Assembly (NCBI GenBank): GCA_009760855.2
Contig: WPIO01000028.1
Span: 1,383,001-1,447,000 of the forward strand
DNA length: 64,000 nucleotides
Reading direction: 5' to 3'
Source of the DNA: Cristatella mucedo
Taxonomy: Eukaryota > Bryozoa > Phylactolaemata > Cristatellidae
This document shows positions 11,835-23,450 of this stretch, piece by piece. The translations under genes were made by a program, and so were the position numbers. Within the stretch, counting starts at the first letter, position 1; each line of letters starts with the position of its first letter. The notes under the pieces were generated by a model that saw nothing but the letters and a program-made list of their open reading frames with translations, made no database searches and was not told the origin of the DNA.

Positions 11835-12120
11835 AGACTATGGAACTCACTTAAACGATTCTTACGCAACGAAAACTACTCTCCTACCGCCGACTATGGC
11901 ACATCCTTTACAGCCATCCTGACCTACGACTTCCATGCTAGTCACTGCCTCAATTGCTCTCCTGACTCTGCTATTCGTCCAACTTTTTCTTTTTTGAGTG
12001 AGATGAAGACTGCTGGCTACCGAATGCGTACCGAAAGCCGCTTAGGCTGTGAGTGCACTATGCAAAACTCTCCTGCGTAACACCCACATATTCTTTGTGG
12101 CTTTGTGGAGTTACAAACGG
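11835..12120 (+). repeat. Interspersed repeat R3, plus-strand copy
   Basis: Shares TATGGCACATCCTTTACAGC-type sequence, CGACTTCCATGCTA and CTTTGTGGCTTTGTGG with 58010-58275, and its 3' half with the reverse complement of 8035-8215. Parts read as protein-like (DFHASHCLNC), suggesting a decayed coding transposon. Confidence 0.75.
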
Positions 12121-12606
12121 AGACACGTTACCTTCCAAAAACAGATAGAAAACATGGGATACTTACGTATTATGTGAGCGAGACTTTAGAGGATAATACT
12201 TACGTATTATTTGAACAAGACTATAAAAGCTTTTCGCCCTCGGGTCTTCTCTTCTGGTAACTGCGGTAAGCTGTCACAAACCATCTCAATTGCCTGATCT
12301 CGGATCTTAATGTTTGCCCATTCAGTGTAGCTTCAACCGTGACTCAGACTTACCGGCCAATTGTTTTACAGGTCCGCTTCTTGGTATGTCAGAAGAGGTG
12401 CATGCCAGACTGACTCGTTCTTGGTCCCTCTGTAAAGAAGTTGCCAATGCTGCATAATGTGATAGTTTTAAATGCTACAATTCAACGAATTCAATTAATT
12501 CTATAATTTAATACCTTCTCCTAAAACATGCTTTAATTTTCATATTGCAAGCAGCGGTAAACATTTTTAATAATTTGAGAATTGTTTACTTCATTTTAGC
12601 TTTTAC

Positions 12607-12895
12607 CTTGGAGTCCACCTGAGAGCATTGATCTCTTCCACAGCATTTCTGGCATTTCTTCATCGCATCGCTAGTGGAAGGATGGCCGCTTCGCTTTTCC
12701 TCCACTCGTCCGCCCATAGTAGATCCGACATCAACTTTCAGCTCTTGCTTGGACCAGGGAGTTGAGAATTGTGGTGTCCAACCACTGCCTTTGCTGCTAA
12801 CAGGGTTTGCTGGACTGGTCTTCAGCAGCTGTTGCTTAGCAAGCAAAGACTCGGAGTTGCGTGTTGCATCCGCTTCACTGGCGCTCTTAGACAGC
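12607..12895 (-). CDS. Probable Ser/Lys-rich exon of the WW gene
   Basis: Open for 96 codons, reading SKSASEADATRNSESLLAKQ, WTPQFSTPWSKQELKVDVG and KKCQKCCGRDQC. Looks like a disordered linker. The acceptor CCAAG|G is weak, but a long (CT)n run on the sense strand lies about 45-125 nt upstream. Donor AAG|GTAAAA. Phase 2 in and 0 out fits the preceding candidate exon. No family match recognised. Confidence 0.4.
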
Positions 12896-12934
12896 CTTGG
12901 TATCAAAATGGCGAATTACCCAAGGGCACTGCTC

Positions 12935-13022
<88 letters not shown>

Positions 13023-16000
13023 AGCGAAGTTCTGGCAAGCTCTCAGAACAACTAATTTGCACTTTGTCGCCGAGCTCTGTGCAATAGGACTCACGCTGCT
13101 TTCTCTACCGATGAAGCAGCTGCAAGCATGCAGGTCGCTGCTGCAACCCCTTCTGACAGGCGAGCACCAACTGAAGATAGAACCTGCAATATTGACATGA
13201 AGTTTCTAATGTCATGAGTCTCAAACGTCGACTTACCGTGATGACAAAACCGGGTCAAGCTCTGAGAGCAAACTTCTAAAAAACCACAATGCTGAAACAG
13301 CGGAGATCGGCAGGGTAGAAATACTGCCTATTATAATATTTGGTCACTTATTTATCAGCCACAGTGGTTGAAATAATCATGCCTCTGGACTAGCAATCAA
13401 AACTAATCTGAGAATGCGACATCAAACTATCTAAAAATGGTGTAAAAGTACACTCATAATTTGTCTTGGCAGTAACGGCAAACAATATTTTTATTTAGAG
13501 TATTAATTGTGCGACACCCTTTTAGTACCAAGGACGTTGAACCAAGTTACAATTATCTTAAAGTCTTACTAAGCCTGGTGTATATGAAACAAACTGGGTG
13601 CTTACAGAGACATAGATATCCTTGTCTTGAGACAAACCAATATTCCACCTACTTGTCTATCATATTGGTTTCCTCAATTTCCATTTGTGACTCATTGCAA
13701 AGCTTTATTTTGAAGTGTCGTGCTGGAAATCTTCTCTTCGCTCATATGTGCTAGTATTGCAGATATACACCATTTCTATTACGTTGGTTGTTATCCATTG
13801 TTTACTTCCATATTATGTTTTCAATATTTCAAAGCTACTTAGCTGAGCTTATCATGTGAGGACTGTCGTGATTTCTTCACTTATCAATCCAAAGCGTTTT
13901 TTCAGAGCAAGTTCTCAAATAATTCCAATGCTTTATATTATAAAATAGTAATCGATATTTCACTTCAAGTACTTTTTGAGCACTAAGAATTATCTTTCGA
14001 ATGAGAGCTTGTGAGCTTGGACGTCTGAGCCTTGGTTAGGGACTACCAGGTACGGTATGCTAGGTACTGACAAATCACAATTACAACAGTATTCAGATCA
14101 CAATGCAGGGACTCCTTTAAAGATATTAGATTACTAATGAATGATGAAATAATGAGACCAATTCCACATGCTGTGTCTATAGCAGGTAGTCCTGAGTATT
14201 TCACCGCTGATAATATAAGCGTAAGATTTCTCACTGATTCACTCTTAATAAGCCGAGTAAACCGCATGCCGAACTTGTAGCTATTGGCTTCATTCTATTC
14301 AGCATACCTGCTCTCCAGTGTGTACTTTAGATTCACGATCCCTTACACAGACGTCGACAGAAGATTGACTGGAAAGAAAAATGAGTAGATGTAATATTTT
14401 AACTATTTAATTGTGCATATATACATTTATATATGTATATATATATATATAACTTTCATTATACATAATCTCATTAGTATTTCAGGTGCACATATGTCAG
14501 CTTTGAAATCTTAATATCTACTAATAATAAATACCCTTAATACTTTAGCAATATTAAGATAGATTTTCAGCTTATTTTGGATAAATTCCTCGTTCTTTTC
14601 TTATCTTATGCTTTACTTTTTATGTTTTCCTTAACTAACGGATAATACCTCTCATATCACCATTTTATTAATAATAAGGATAAGAATAATAATAAATATG
14701 TTATCCAGCCCCCTAAGTGAACTGTTACTTTATTCAAACGCCTTAAAACTTGCTGGAAATTTCAGCAATAACCAATAGTTGTCGAAAAACAAAGGTATCA
14801 TGCTTAGACAAGCATCCGACCCAAGTGTCACGCTTGTGTGAGCAGACGTTAAAGGAGACGGCCGCTATCTAATAGGACCTAATAAGATGGTTAGATAATA
14901 GGATAGTTAGAACCACACAGTTAATTATACACATGTACTCACAGGTAAGAACATATGAAAAAATACAGGCAGGCTGATATAAAATACATTATGTACAAAA
15001 TATAAAAAAATCTTTAAGTACATATAAAAGCATATTGCTCTGACCCTTGGTCATGATGTGAAAAAGTTTAAGAACACTCCAGAAAACAACCGGTGATTCA
15101 CGCAGAAGGAGCTAAAGCTGTGAAACCCACATAATGTTTTAGCTTCTTTTTGATGTTATCAAATAAGGAGATGGTGAGATGTCAGTAGATAATCAGTTAC
15201 AGGCACAGAAGCATAGTAACTGAAGGCTAGTTGTCCAGGGGATTTGAAGTTATTTAGGGGCCCATCCAATCGTCCAGATTGCCATAACGGTGACTCACGT
15301 GACTTCCCTCTGTGCTTGCTCCATTTTCTTCCATGTAACTGCTCCTGGAACGGAAAAATATTTTGCAGACAATGCTGCTCATTGGCGTAGTCAAGCTAAA
15401 TAAAATATTCACTGGTTTTTTCAGACATTAAACACTTAATTGAAATCGATGGATTAGTGTGATTGCAAGTCGATCCAACACATTTCCGGGGAAAATGGCT
15501 GATGATTCAAAACTAAACGTGACTCTGAACTCTCTCAGCATGAAAGAAAACGCACTCAAACTTTTCTCTTCAATATCCTCCAATGCAGTAGCTTTATTTA
15601 GACAATTTCTTGTATGATACTATGTTAGGGTGGGGTAGAACTGAATCAGAACTTCACAATAAACGTGGGAAAATGTTCAAGCGGTGCAAATAGTAACCAC
15701 AAACCTGCGGTATATATGGCATATTTTCTTTCGGGCCACTGTGGAGTGGCTCTAGAGAGAAAATTTTGCAATGTTTGGGCTTTACTGGCTTTACATGGAA
15801 CATTAGACTGACTTAAATAGTGCCTTCCCGTCACAAAGTAATTATTAAACTTACGAAATACGATGGATCCAGAGGCTTTTAATTTCTCGTTTAATCCCGT
15901 GCAATGCACTTGATGTGTATGCGTGTCTTTGGCACAGTCGCACTGGCCTTGGCCTTCGCATCGCTTGTGCTTCCTTTCCTGCTCCAGCCTCACTGTGTGC

Positions 16001-19000
16001 TGCTTCTTCAGCGGATGGTCCCAGGAGCTTTCGTGTGTAACGAGGTTAAAATAGAATGGATAGCCACACTCGCTGACCCCCTTGTTCCAGTTTTCAGGCA
16101 ACTTTTCAGAAAACAACTGTGTGGCAATCCAAAAGAGATCTCCCTCAGATGTTTCATCAATTCCAAGACTCGTCGCGTAGTCCAGAGCATCTTTAACAAA
16201 AATGGAGTCAATAAATTAGACAACAAAAACAAGCGCCAAGCAAGTAGAGCAATGTGAGAGAATGTGCGGCCTTCTCATTATATCTAGGATCTTTTGATTA
16301 ACTTTTAATAAAATTATACATCGCGCGAAAGCCAATTAGCATCAGAGTACCACGTTTTACGACGAACTATTTTGCGAGAAATCATATACCTTTTTCCTCG
16401 GCTCAGAAAGAAGAAATTAAAAGCATTACGAAATTAAATTACGCTTACAAAATGAATTGAAGCTACATGTATACTACATTTGATACTCACCGCACTTCTT
16501 ATCTTGTTTGGCTTCATGAACCATTTTCTGATACTTCTGCACGTTTGGATGAACCCATAGGTTCTGACCAGTTAAGTAGTTAAAATAGTAGCTTTGTCCA
16601 CTTTCGTTTATTGTCCTTCTGCACCAGCCATCGAGCATTGGCGCTTTCATTGCCTCCTTAGCGATCCACATAAGGTCGCTGTCTTCTGACGGATTAAGAT
16701 TTAGAACTCTGGCGTAGCGTGCAAGCTCTGTGGAAATAGAGACCACACTCTTCAGTCAATTTGAGTAGCCTTGAAACTCCGAGCTAGCTAACGCCTGCCT
16801 GCTCCATGGACGTCAAAATAATAAGACTCGGTGAGTTTTCCAGCGCACGAGGTTAGTCTTTATATTTAGATAGAACCGTGCTTAATATATAATGTGAAAT
16901 ATTTGTTTATTTGAAGCTAGTATATTAAATTAAACCTACCGCAGACTCAGAAGACAGAATAGTACTGCCCTCGACAATTGTAAATATGAAAAGCCATTTT
17001 CTCTACAATGTTGGTCAGTTCATTCATTAACTTCACAGTTATTGCCATGAAATTTAAGAAAGGCCAACTTACTTTTCTTTAACTTTAACCTCCTTTGATC
17101 TTTGAATGTCTACATTTCATTTTTAAATAATGTTCTGCACATTTCCATTAGCCTTATTTTCTTTTCCCTTCAAGTTCCCTTCAAGCCATTCACTTTTAGA
17201 GGACCTTTCTTCCTACAATTAATGTTTTATTGTTTGCCCAGAAAACGAAAAATTTAAAGACATCCGATGGCCTTTTTAGGCCAGATGCATCTCCATGAAC
17301 TTTCTTAAAACTCAGGGGTTTCAACCTAAGCTATTTCTAACAAAAACACTAACAGGCTAACTAAATTACGCCTGACACCTGTCATATGTGTTTGTAATTT
17401 CATACGGACATAGAACTTGCTGCTCACTGCGGTGAAGAAGTACCTTTTTCATAGGCCTTTTTTGGAGAGCGCTGTCCGCGATCTTTACCTACAAGTTTAG
17501 AACCTGGGTCAACCAGTACGATGCTGAGCTGCGTGTAGCAACACGTATAAAGTTTACGTCTTTTTACGTGTTACTCAGATACTTACCTTCTCGCTTAGCT
17601 TTCTTTGCATTTCTAACTTTTTCCAGATATTTTTCGAATAAAGGATGGTCCTCATCAATTTTCCCAGTGACATGGTTACGGAAATATATGTTTTCATCCT
17701 TGTCTACACATTCTTCCCACCCTGCCGGCAGAGGTTCGTCAAGGAAATCGCTAACCAGCCACAGTAGATCTCCGTCCTCGGTTGGTTGCAGTCCGAGTAC
17801 CGGTGCTAACTCTTTCAGCTCATCTGTCAGTCAAGTAAAATGGACAGATGACAGTACAATTGCTTGAAACAGCAGCTGAGGCAACTCTGAAATTCAACAT
17901 AATTTGAGATTAATATCTGATGATTGAATTATCTTGCAATAAAATTTGACATGGCCATGAATTGATGTTGTTTTGACATCTGCAACTGTTTATTGCATCA
18001 TACAGTGGGTAAAGATATCGCCATTGTTACTAAAAGACCTTGATGACAACAGTCCTATTGTGAAGCTGCCTCTAAATTAATATTGAATTATGATTATGCC
18101 ACTAATTATGATTGTATATATATATATACAATCATAATTAGTGGCTTATTGTAGCTATTTTAGTCATTTATCAAATGCAGCAGCCATTATGCAATTTTAA
18201 AAGAGATCATTTGCGATCATAGCCACTTGGCAAGTCAAAGACATGCATTACCTTTATGTGTACAGACGTACACACGTACGAGATTTACAACAGCAATGAC
18301 TTCAAAATATCCCTTCCAGGAAATAGAATAACGCTAATTTTAATTCATCTTTGAAAACATGGAATTTAGTGTTAAATAAATGGCAATTAAATCTACAGAC
18401 ATATAAGTAGTGATCAATCCATCCGATAAGCAAATTGAGAATACTGGAATACTTAAAATGCATATTTACCTTCTGAGTAACGTTCAGTCCGTGCAATTGC
18501 AGCTACCACGTCCAGCAACTTAGAATCATCTTCATCGTTCTAAAACATTGTAATCACCTCTGTCAGAAATACAAGTAGGTATACATACTTTAATTTTGTA
18601 TAGAGCCCCGAGAAAACTTAATCTCTATATGGGCACTTAACGTTGGCCACAGGACTCAAGTCTACAACCTTAGTCGTCAAAGGCAATCACCTTAATCCAA
18701 CCAGGGCGGCAGATAATCGGTTAAATTTGAAGGTTTTAGCGAGGTTTGGAATTATTGAGTAACCAAAATCTTAAAACAGAGCAGAATTAATAAAGACAAA
18801 GATATTTTAGGCTCATAACAACGATACGAAGATAAGTGATGTCGAAGAAGACCTGGAGATATTTTGTGGCACCCTTTAAATAGCCATAGTTTTCATATTG
18901 TTCCTAGTTCTTCCAATGATTCAGCTTTGTATTGCCAGATTACAAGTTAAAATCTAAAACCTCTTGATACCAGCCACCCCAAAGGATACATAAATGACTA

Positions 19001-22000
19001 GCCACATTTTATTTCTATAAAAAAATTAATTGCTTGCCCTTTTGATTCAAATTTCTTCCATTTGCATTATGATGTTCGTAATTTGGGCTAGTGCCTCTCT
19101 CGGTATTATGTTATTGGAAAAGGCCTGTAAGTTGCTCTTGTATTTGTCAATTAGACTTGCTAATTCACTTCTACTTCTTTTTGATAAGGGCGACATTCAG
19201 CCCCTAAGGCCCGTAGCATTTGTAGTGAAGGCGCGGCATGATTAAATGTGGGGCTTGACCGAAGCTCAAATGTTGCAATTGCTGCTGTTCTTGAACACAG
19301 TAACATCCACATTTTTCGAATTAAAACACGATGTCACATGTCACATTTTTAAAGTTAAATTTCACATGATTATGTTAAATGAAACGACTGAGATAAAACA
19401 ATTTTAGCTTTTTGCCAATAAATTAAATTGATAAGAAAATGCATAGTGGTCATACAATATGATATATATATTGAATAGCAATTCTTTATGCTATATCTGA
19501 TAAAAAGGAATCTTTTTCATCTCTAATTCTGCTATAAACTTAATATGACTTTAATAAAATGAGTTTCAGCTGCTTCTAAGATTTCAGAAGCAAATGTCTT
19601 TTTAATCTTAATTTATGCATGAAACTTCTATTTTTAAGCTCATTCTACGGTTATACCAGCTCCTTCTTCAAAAAATTCGTGACTATGAATTTTCTTAGCT
19701 AAGCTCGATTTCCATTCTTTCTAAATTTAATAATAAATGCAATAATAAAGCACAATACACATAAATTACTTGTCAGGCACTTTTTCTCAGCCTCAGTTTC
19801 AGTTTCACCACTAATAGTTAGTGATACGAAATCCATTTTATAAACTCCATTTTTTAATCCGTCACAAAAAGCCAATTAAAAAACTACAGCACAATAAGAA
19901 TCAACGCAGCCGCAGTAGTACATGAAACGCTTCATAATGTGATGCTGCTGACTTTTCTCACCCAGCCCGTTTCATGGGTTGATGTTCTGATCGAGTGGCG
20001 ATTGAAGTTCGGCCTGAAGCAAAAATATAGCGCTCTCAAAACCTCGCGTTGGTTGTCTACCTCACAAAGCTTTAAACGCAGCATTATGATTTGAAGGTGC
20101 ATTAACTTATCAATTTAATGTGATAGTCACAAAATAAGTTAGAATTTGCTAAAGTCTCTGGAATCACCATAGAGTCATTTTAGCTTTTGCTTGACCCGAT
20201 ATTTTTAGCAAATATTGTGGGACCTCAAGTTTTTATGAATTCTGTATTCTGATTGTCACTGTTTGTGGGTTTCACTCATAGATGCAGATAGGTCGTGACT
20301 GATTGGACACCAAGTTGAGATTATACTCGACGATTATGCTGGAGCAGAACCAGCAAAGCGCTCCACACGACTCGAAAAAGTTTCCAGTGCGAAAAAGAAC
20401 TTAAAATGCGCACCCAGTTGAGTCCCCAGCATCCATTTTTAGCGTGAATGTAGTTGGGAGCCATTCAGAATCCGTTTTCGTTGACATCTCAGTCGTTGCT
20501 TCTACAAAATTGGCGAAAGCAAATGAATCAGCTAACTCACTGCGGTACCTCAAGTCGACACTAACCATACGGCAATGCTTCATTTCTAGCCTATGTAAAG
20601 TACCCCGAGATTCATTGCTCTCAGAGGGTGCTAAGCAATTATATGATTTCTATCAAAATTGTTTTCTTATGAGATAGGAAAAAGAGCATGTTAATGCAGT
20701 ACCGGAAATGCATAGGCAGGACGACAGGGCTCAAGAAAGATTGGGTTATCCAACGCTACTATGAGATCAGGCAGAAATAACAGCGGTAGAGTTCCTGGGC
20801 TCTCAACCAAAGCGAGAGTTCCTACCGCAGGTGTCGGCTGCCACGCCCTTTTTAGCTTCGACTAGCTTCCAGATGGCAGCCGATTACACTGTGGGTCACG
20901 TTGGCCTCGGCACCTCACTATATATATTCTTCGGACGAAAGCCTTTCTTTTTTCCCACCTGGGAGCTTCCAAATCGACCGGATCATCGACGCGAATTCAT
21001 CCGTTGGATATGCATAACCAATCTGAGTCTTTATGAGGGTCGGCTTTATAATAATAATAATAATAATAAAAATGCACTTGATAAAGCGCCCTCAGAGAAC
21101 TTTATCTCTTTCTACGCGCTTTACATTTATTGCAAAGTGATATGCAATAGAATAGTAAGTAAAATCATGCTTGAAAAACAAACAAAATGAATAATATGGT
21201 TAGGGGTGACATGCACAGGGTCAGCATGCAAATGTGGTTAGTGGCAGCATGCACAGTGTCAGCACGCACAAGCACATCAAGGACGAATCACAGGGACCCA
21301 CTAAATGCTGTCCTAAAAAGGTGTGTTTTTAAGTTTCTTTTAAATGTGGTCAGGTCAGGGGATGTTCTGACGCGACAGTGTGAACGTTTGCAAATCTCTG
21401 AAGGCCCAATCCATGTATCGGACAAGGCCGCTAAAGAGTCGCCCACTGGGCGGGCTAAGGTTGTGAGTCTGGCAGGGGTGGCACAACGCAGTGGCGATGC
21501 TACTCCCGCATTTTAACCGCTTCTTCACTTATGGTCGCCACTCATTCGACCACCGAAGCGTACATCTTCATGCAACATCTTCATACATCTTTATGCAGCT
21601 GCCAGCGAGAGCGAGAGAGATAGAAAACAACTGCAGTAGCCGCTACCCAGCAGGCACCAGTGCGCTCTTACCTAGCTGCTTCCGGAATCTCTCCTCGAGG
21701 ACGACCTTACAGTAGTGCCGATAGTACGGATGCTCCGACTGCTGTCTGCCTGTCAGCGCATTGTAATAAAACGTCTGACCGTCCTCGCAGAGATTCCCTG
21801 CCCTCCACCAGTTGAACGGAAGTGGTGCGACGGCTGCTTCGTGCGCTATCCACAGGAGGTCACTTTCGCTCTCTACGTCTAAGCCGAGGTCTCGTATGCA
21901 CTTTTCAATTGCTGTGGATAGAAGAACGTGCCACTGCATGCTTCCCGCACTCTTAGAGAAAAGCAACTCCGCCCTGGCCGAGACGGCGGCCGAGACGCCG

Positions 22001-22798
22001 CGAGCTGATACGTTCGGCGGCCGTTGAACGAACGGCTGCGACTTGTCCGGAGCGAAGGCGAAGGTGCATGCATGTAGTCTGTGGGGCTCGCAGGACAGCT
22101 ACTCTGAGTCCTGACCTGGCGCCCGGACTCTTCGAGATGTTATGCATTGGCTTCTTCGCGACGCTACGACGGCACGACGCTGCCTGCTTTCTCATCGCGC
22201 TCGCACTTAGGCAAGTCAATTGGGAGGCTAAGCACCTCTCTGCCCCCTTCAGTTCTTCCTTAGGGATGTTGTCGGTGCATTTTCTTTAGCATTAGGTCAA
22301 AGTAGAAGACAGTGCGGAAAAGTTACCACCGTCGCGTCTCTGGTTTCTGCGCCGCATGCGTGCGCTTTGAGATGACTTAAATATCCTGTTAACAAAGCTG
22401 CATGCAAGCTGCCTCATCCCAGTCTCGTAGCTCAAGCCGCCGAAGAGCCGTTGCGGGTGGCACGAGGGAAGACGCGGAGGTCGGGTCAGCTGCCTACCTA
22501 ACGTAAGATAATCGCAAAGATGGCTCGTAAGATAATTTAAACGTAACGTAAGAGGGTCGCTTACCTGCGTTTCTCTTTGCTTTATCTGCTGCAGCGACGG
22601 CCTCGTAGTGCGACTGCAGCGGGTGGTCGAGCGAGATCTCGCCTGTGAGGGCACTTTCGTAATGGACGATGTTGCCTACGCGTCTCCTTCGCCATCCCTC
22701 GGGCAGTTCAGCTGTCAGAGCTTCTTGCACGATCCACCACAAATCACCGTCCTCTGGGCCTGTACTGATGCCCAGAGCTTTAGCCATGCGACTCCATT
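12607..22798 (-). CDS. Multi-WW-domain gene of CEP164 type, partial (eight exons seen)
   Basis: At least five tandem modules of the type found once in CEP164: a helix with D-L-x-W-[IL] followed by a WW domain. CEP164 sits at centriole distal appendages and acts in ciliogenesis; a similar role here is only inferred. Each module occupies one exon of 234-240 nt (the last 336 nt), always phase 1 in and 1 out, so modules can duplicate without breaking the frame. Order on the minus strand: modules at 22798-22565, 21911-21672, 17823-17587, 16727-16491 and 16190-15855, with a short linker exon at 18539-18470 and two likely downstream exons. Start and stop codons were not found; the gene probably extends both ways. 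Between module 2 and the linker exon the phases do not match, so one exon is missing from this model. The gene could be a lineage-specific CEP164 or a separate WW-repeat protein. Confidence 0.8.
12941..13021. repeat. (GA)n microsatellite
   Basis: About 40 GA units; on the minus strand a CT tract just upstream of the candidate exon at 12895-12607. Confidence 0.97.
13022..15290. other. Presumed intron of the WW gene, otherwise unassigned
   Basis: AT-rich, with a short (TA)n near 14430. No convincing further exon was seen. Confidence 0.4.
15299..15344 (-). CDS. Probable short exon downstream of WW module 5
   Basis: 46 nt between acceptor TTCCGTTCCAG and a strong donor AC|GTGAGT. Phase 1 in and 2 out fits both neighbours. 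Encodes AVTWKKMEQAQREVT, charged and helix-prone. Supported only by splice signals and phase. Confidence 0.4.
15855..16190 (-). CDS. WW module 5 exon
   Basis: Encodes ALDYATSLGIDETSEGDLFW then LPENWNKGVSECGYPFYFN and SSWDHPLKK, followed by a basic and Cys/His-bearing tail of about 45 residues. Both signature Trp residues are present. Donor TTTC|GTAAGT, phase 1-1, 112 codons. Confidence 0.88.
16491..16727 (-). CDS. WW module 4 exon
   Basis: Encodes ARVLNLNPSEDSDLMWIAKE then MLDGW, SYYFNYLTGQNLWVHP. Both signature Trp residues and the terminal Pro are present. Acceptor TTCCACAG, donor GCG|GTGAGT, phase 1-1. Confidence 0.9.
17587..17823 (-). CDS. WW module 3 exon
   Basis: Encodes ELKELAPVLGLQPTEDGDLL then WLVSDFLDEPLPAGW, IYFRNHVTGKIDEDHP. 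The second Trp is replaced by Glu. Acceptor CTGACAG, donor GAAG|GTAAGT, phase 1-1, 79 codons. Confidence 0.88.
18098..18145. repeat. Perfect 48-bp palindrome
   Basis: Starts GCCACTAATTATGATTGTAT and is its own reverse complement around a TATATATATATA centre, with no spacer. It lies in the intron between the linker exon and WW module 3. Confidence 0.95.
18470..18539 (-). CDS. Linker exon of the WW gene
   Basis: Encodes NDEDDSKLLDVVAAIARTER then YSE, joining in phase 1 to module 3 (completing an Asp codon). Donor GAAG|GTAAAT. The best acceptor (TTTTAG) gives phase 0 at the start, which does not fit the phase-1 end of module 2. Confidence 0.6.
18594..18725 (-). mobile_element. SINE family 1 copy, 54 nt upstream of an exon
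   Basis: The plus strand reads TTTGTATAGAGCCCCGAGAA, CTTAATCTCTATATGGGCAC, then the tRNA-like head in reverse (GGACTCAAGTCTACAACC, CACCTTAATCCAACCAGGG). Lies just 5' of the linker exon of the WW gene. Confidence 0.8.
18750..21040. other. Intron of the WW gene, AT-rich, unassigned
   Basis: No WW module or other domain found. By phase, one missing exon of the WW gene should lie between 21671 and 18540. Confidence 0.4.
21045..21390 (-). mobile_element. LINE 3' end (CR1/L2-like), 5' truncated
   Basis: The plus strand starts with (ATA)n, then GATAAAGCGCCCTCAGAGAA, CTTTATCTCTTTCTACGCGC, the GGTTAGGGGTGACATGCACA 3' UTR block and the end of the reverse transcriptase frame. Inserted in a WW-gene intron in gene orientation. 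Confidence 0.85.
21672..21911 (-). CDS. WW module 2 exon
   Basis: Encodes IEKCIRDLGLDVESESDLLW then IAHEAAVAPLPFNWW and TFYYNALTGRQQSEHP. The second Trp is replaced by Ser. Acceptor ATCCACAG, donor CTAG|GTAAGA, phase 1-1, 80 codons. Confidence 0.88.
22565..22798 (-). CDS. WW module 1 exon
   Basis: Encodes WSRMAKALGIS, DGDLWWIVQEALTAELPEGW and then a WW-like core with VHYESALTG...SLDHP. The second signature Trp is replaced by Leu. Acceptor TTCCTAG, donor GCAG|GTAAGC, phase 1-1, 78 codons. Confidence 0.85.
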
Positions 22799-22819
22799 CT
22801 AGGAACGATAATATAAAAA

Positions 22820-22967
22820 CATCTACATTTGTATAGGGCTCTGAGAGAGCGTAATCTTTATTCAGACGCTTCACATATTCCACGGGGCTCGACCCCAATA
22901 CATTAGTAATCAGATGCATCCATTTTGACCCGTTCGTTAAAGGCAAGAGCACCTTAAGCGCTAGGTC
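22820..22967 (-). mobile_element. SINE family 1 copy abutting WW module 1 acceptor
   Basis: The plus strand has ACATTTGTATAGGGCTCTGA, CTTTATTCAGACGCTTCACA and CGGGGCTCGACCCC (box B). Its A/T tail lies about 20 nt from the exon 22798-22565 acceptor and supplies most of the splice tract. Confidence 0.8.
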
Positions 22968-23157
22968 AAACCTGTGCGGTGTTCGATTGTGGAAGCTATA
23001 GCGAATTTCGGGTATCAAAATTTCGGAGTAACTCAATTCGCCTAATAAAGGGAAGGAAGAACTTTCGCTGTCGTATGCGAGGTAGCTACCTATTCACATG
23101 CTTAACCTATAATTATCAAGCTGAGCCCAGATGCACACACGCACGCACGCGCGAGCA

Positions 23158-23158
<1 letters not shown>

Positions 23159-23248
<90 letters not shown>

Positions 23249-23275
23249 CCGACGATATATATATATATATATATT
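23159..23275. repeat. (CA)n followed by (TA)n
   Basis: CA run to about 23205, TA run to 23247, then a short second TA run after GCCGACGA. Confidence 0.97.
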
Positions 23276-23386
23276 ATAGCACCTGCTTACATTTTAAATA
23301 CAGTATAATATATTCATAGTATACGTATATGTACCATTTAGAGTATTTGTTGTTTGTACTTATATTTTCTATATATTATTGTATGT

Positions 23387-23390
<4 letters not shown>

Positions 23391-23450
<60 letters not shown>
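23391..23450. repeat. (CA)n followed by (TA)n, second array
   Basis: CA run 23391-23433, then about nine TA units. Confidence 0.97.

Noticed and set aside
20401-20583. Possible missing WW-gene exon (60 codons, minus strand)
   Set aside because: It looks coding but cannot be joined in phase 1 to module 2 without a stop and contains no WW features.
22494-23036. Single-exon 180-aa protein
   Set aside because: Only 22798-22565 is exon; the rest is SINE sequence upstream and intron downstream.
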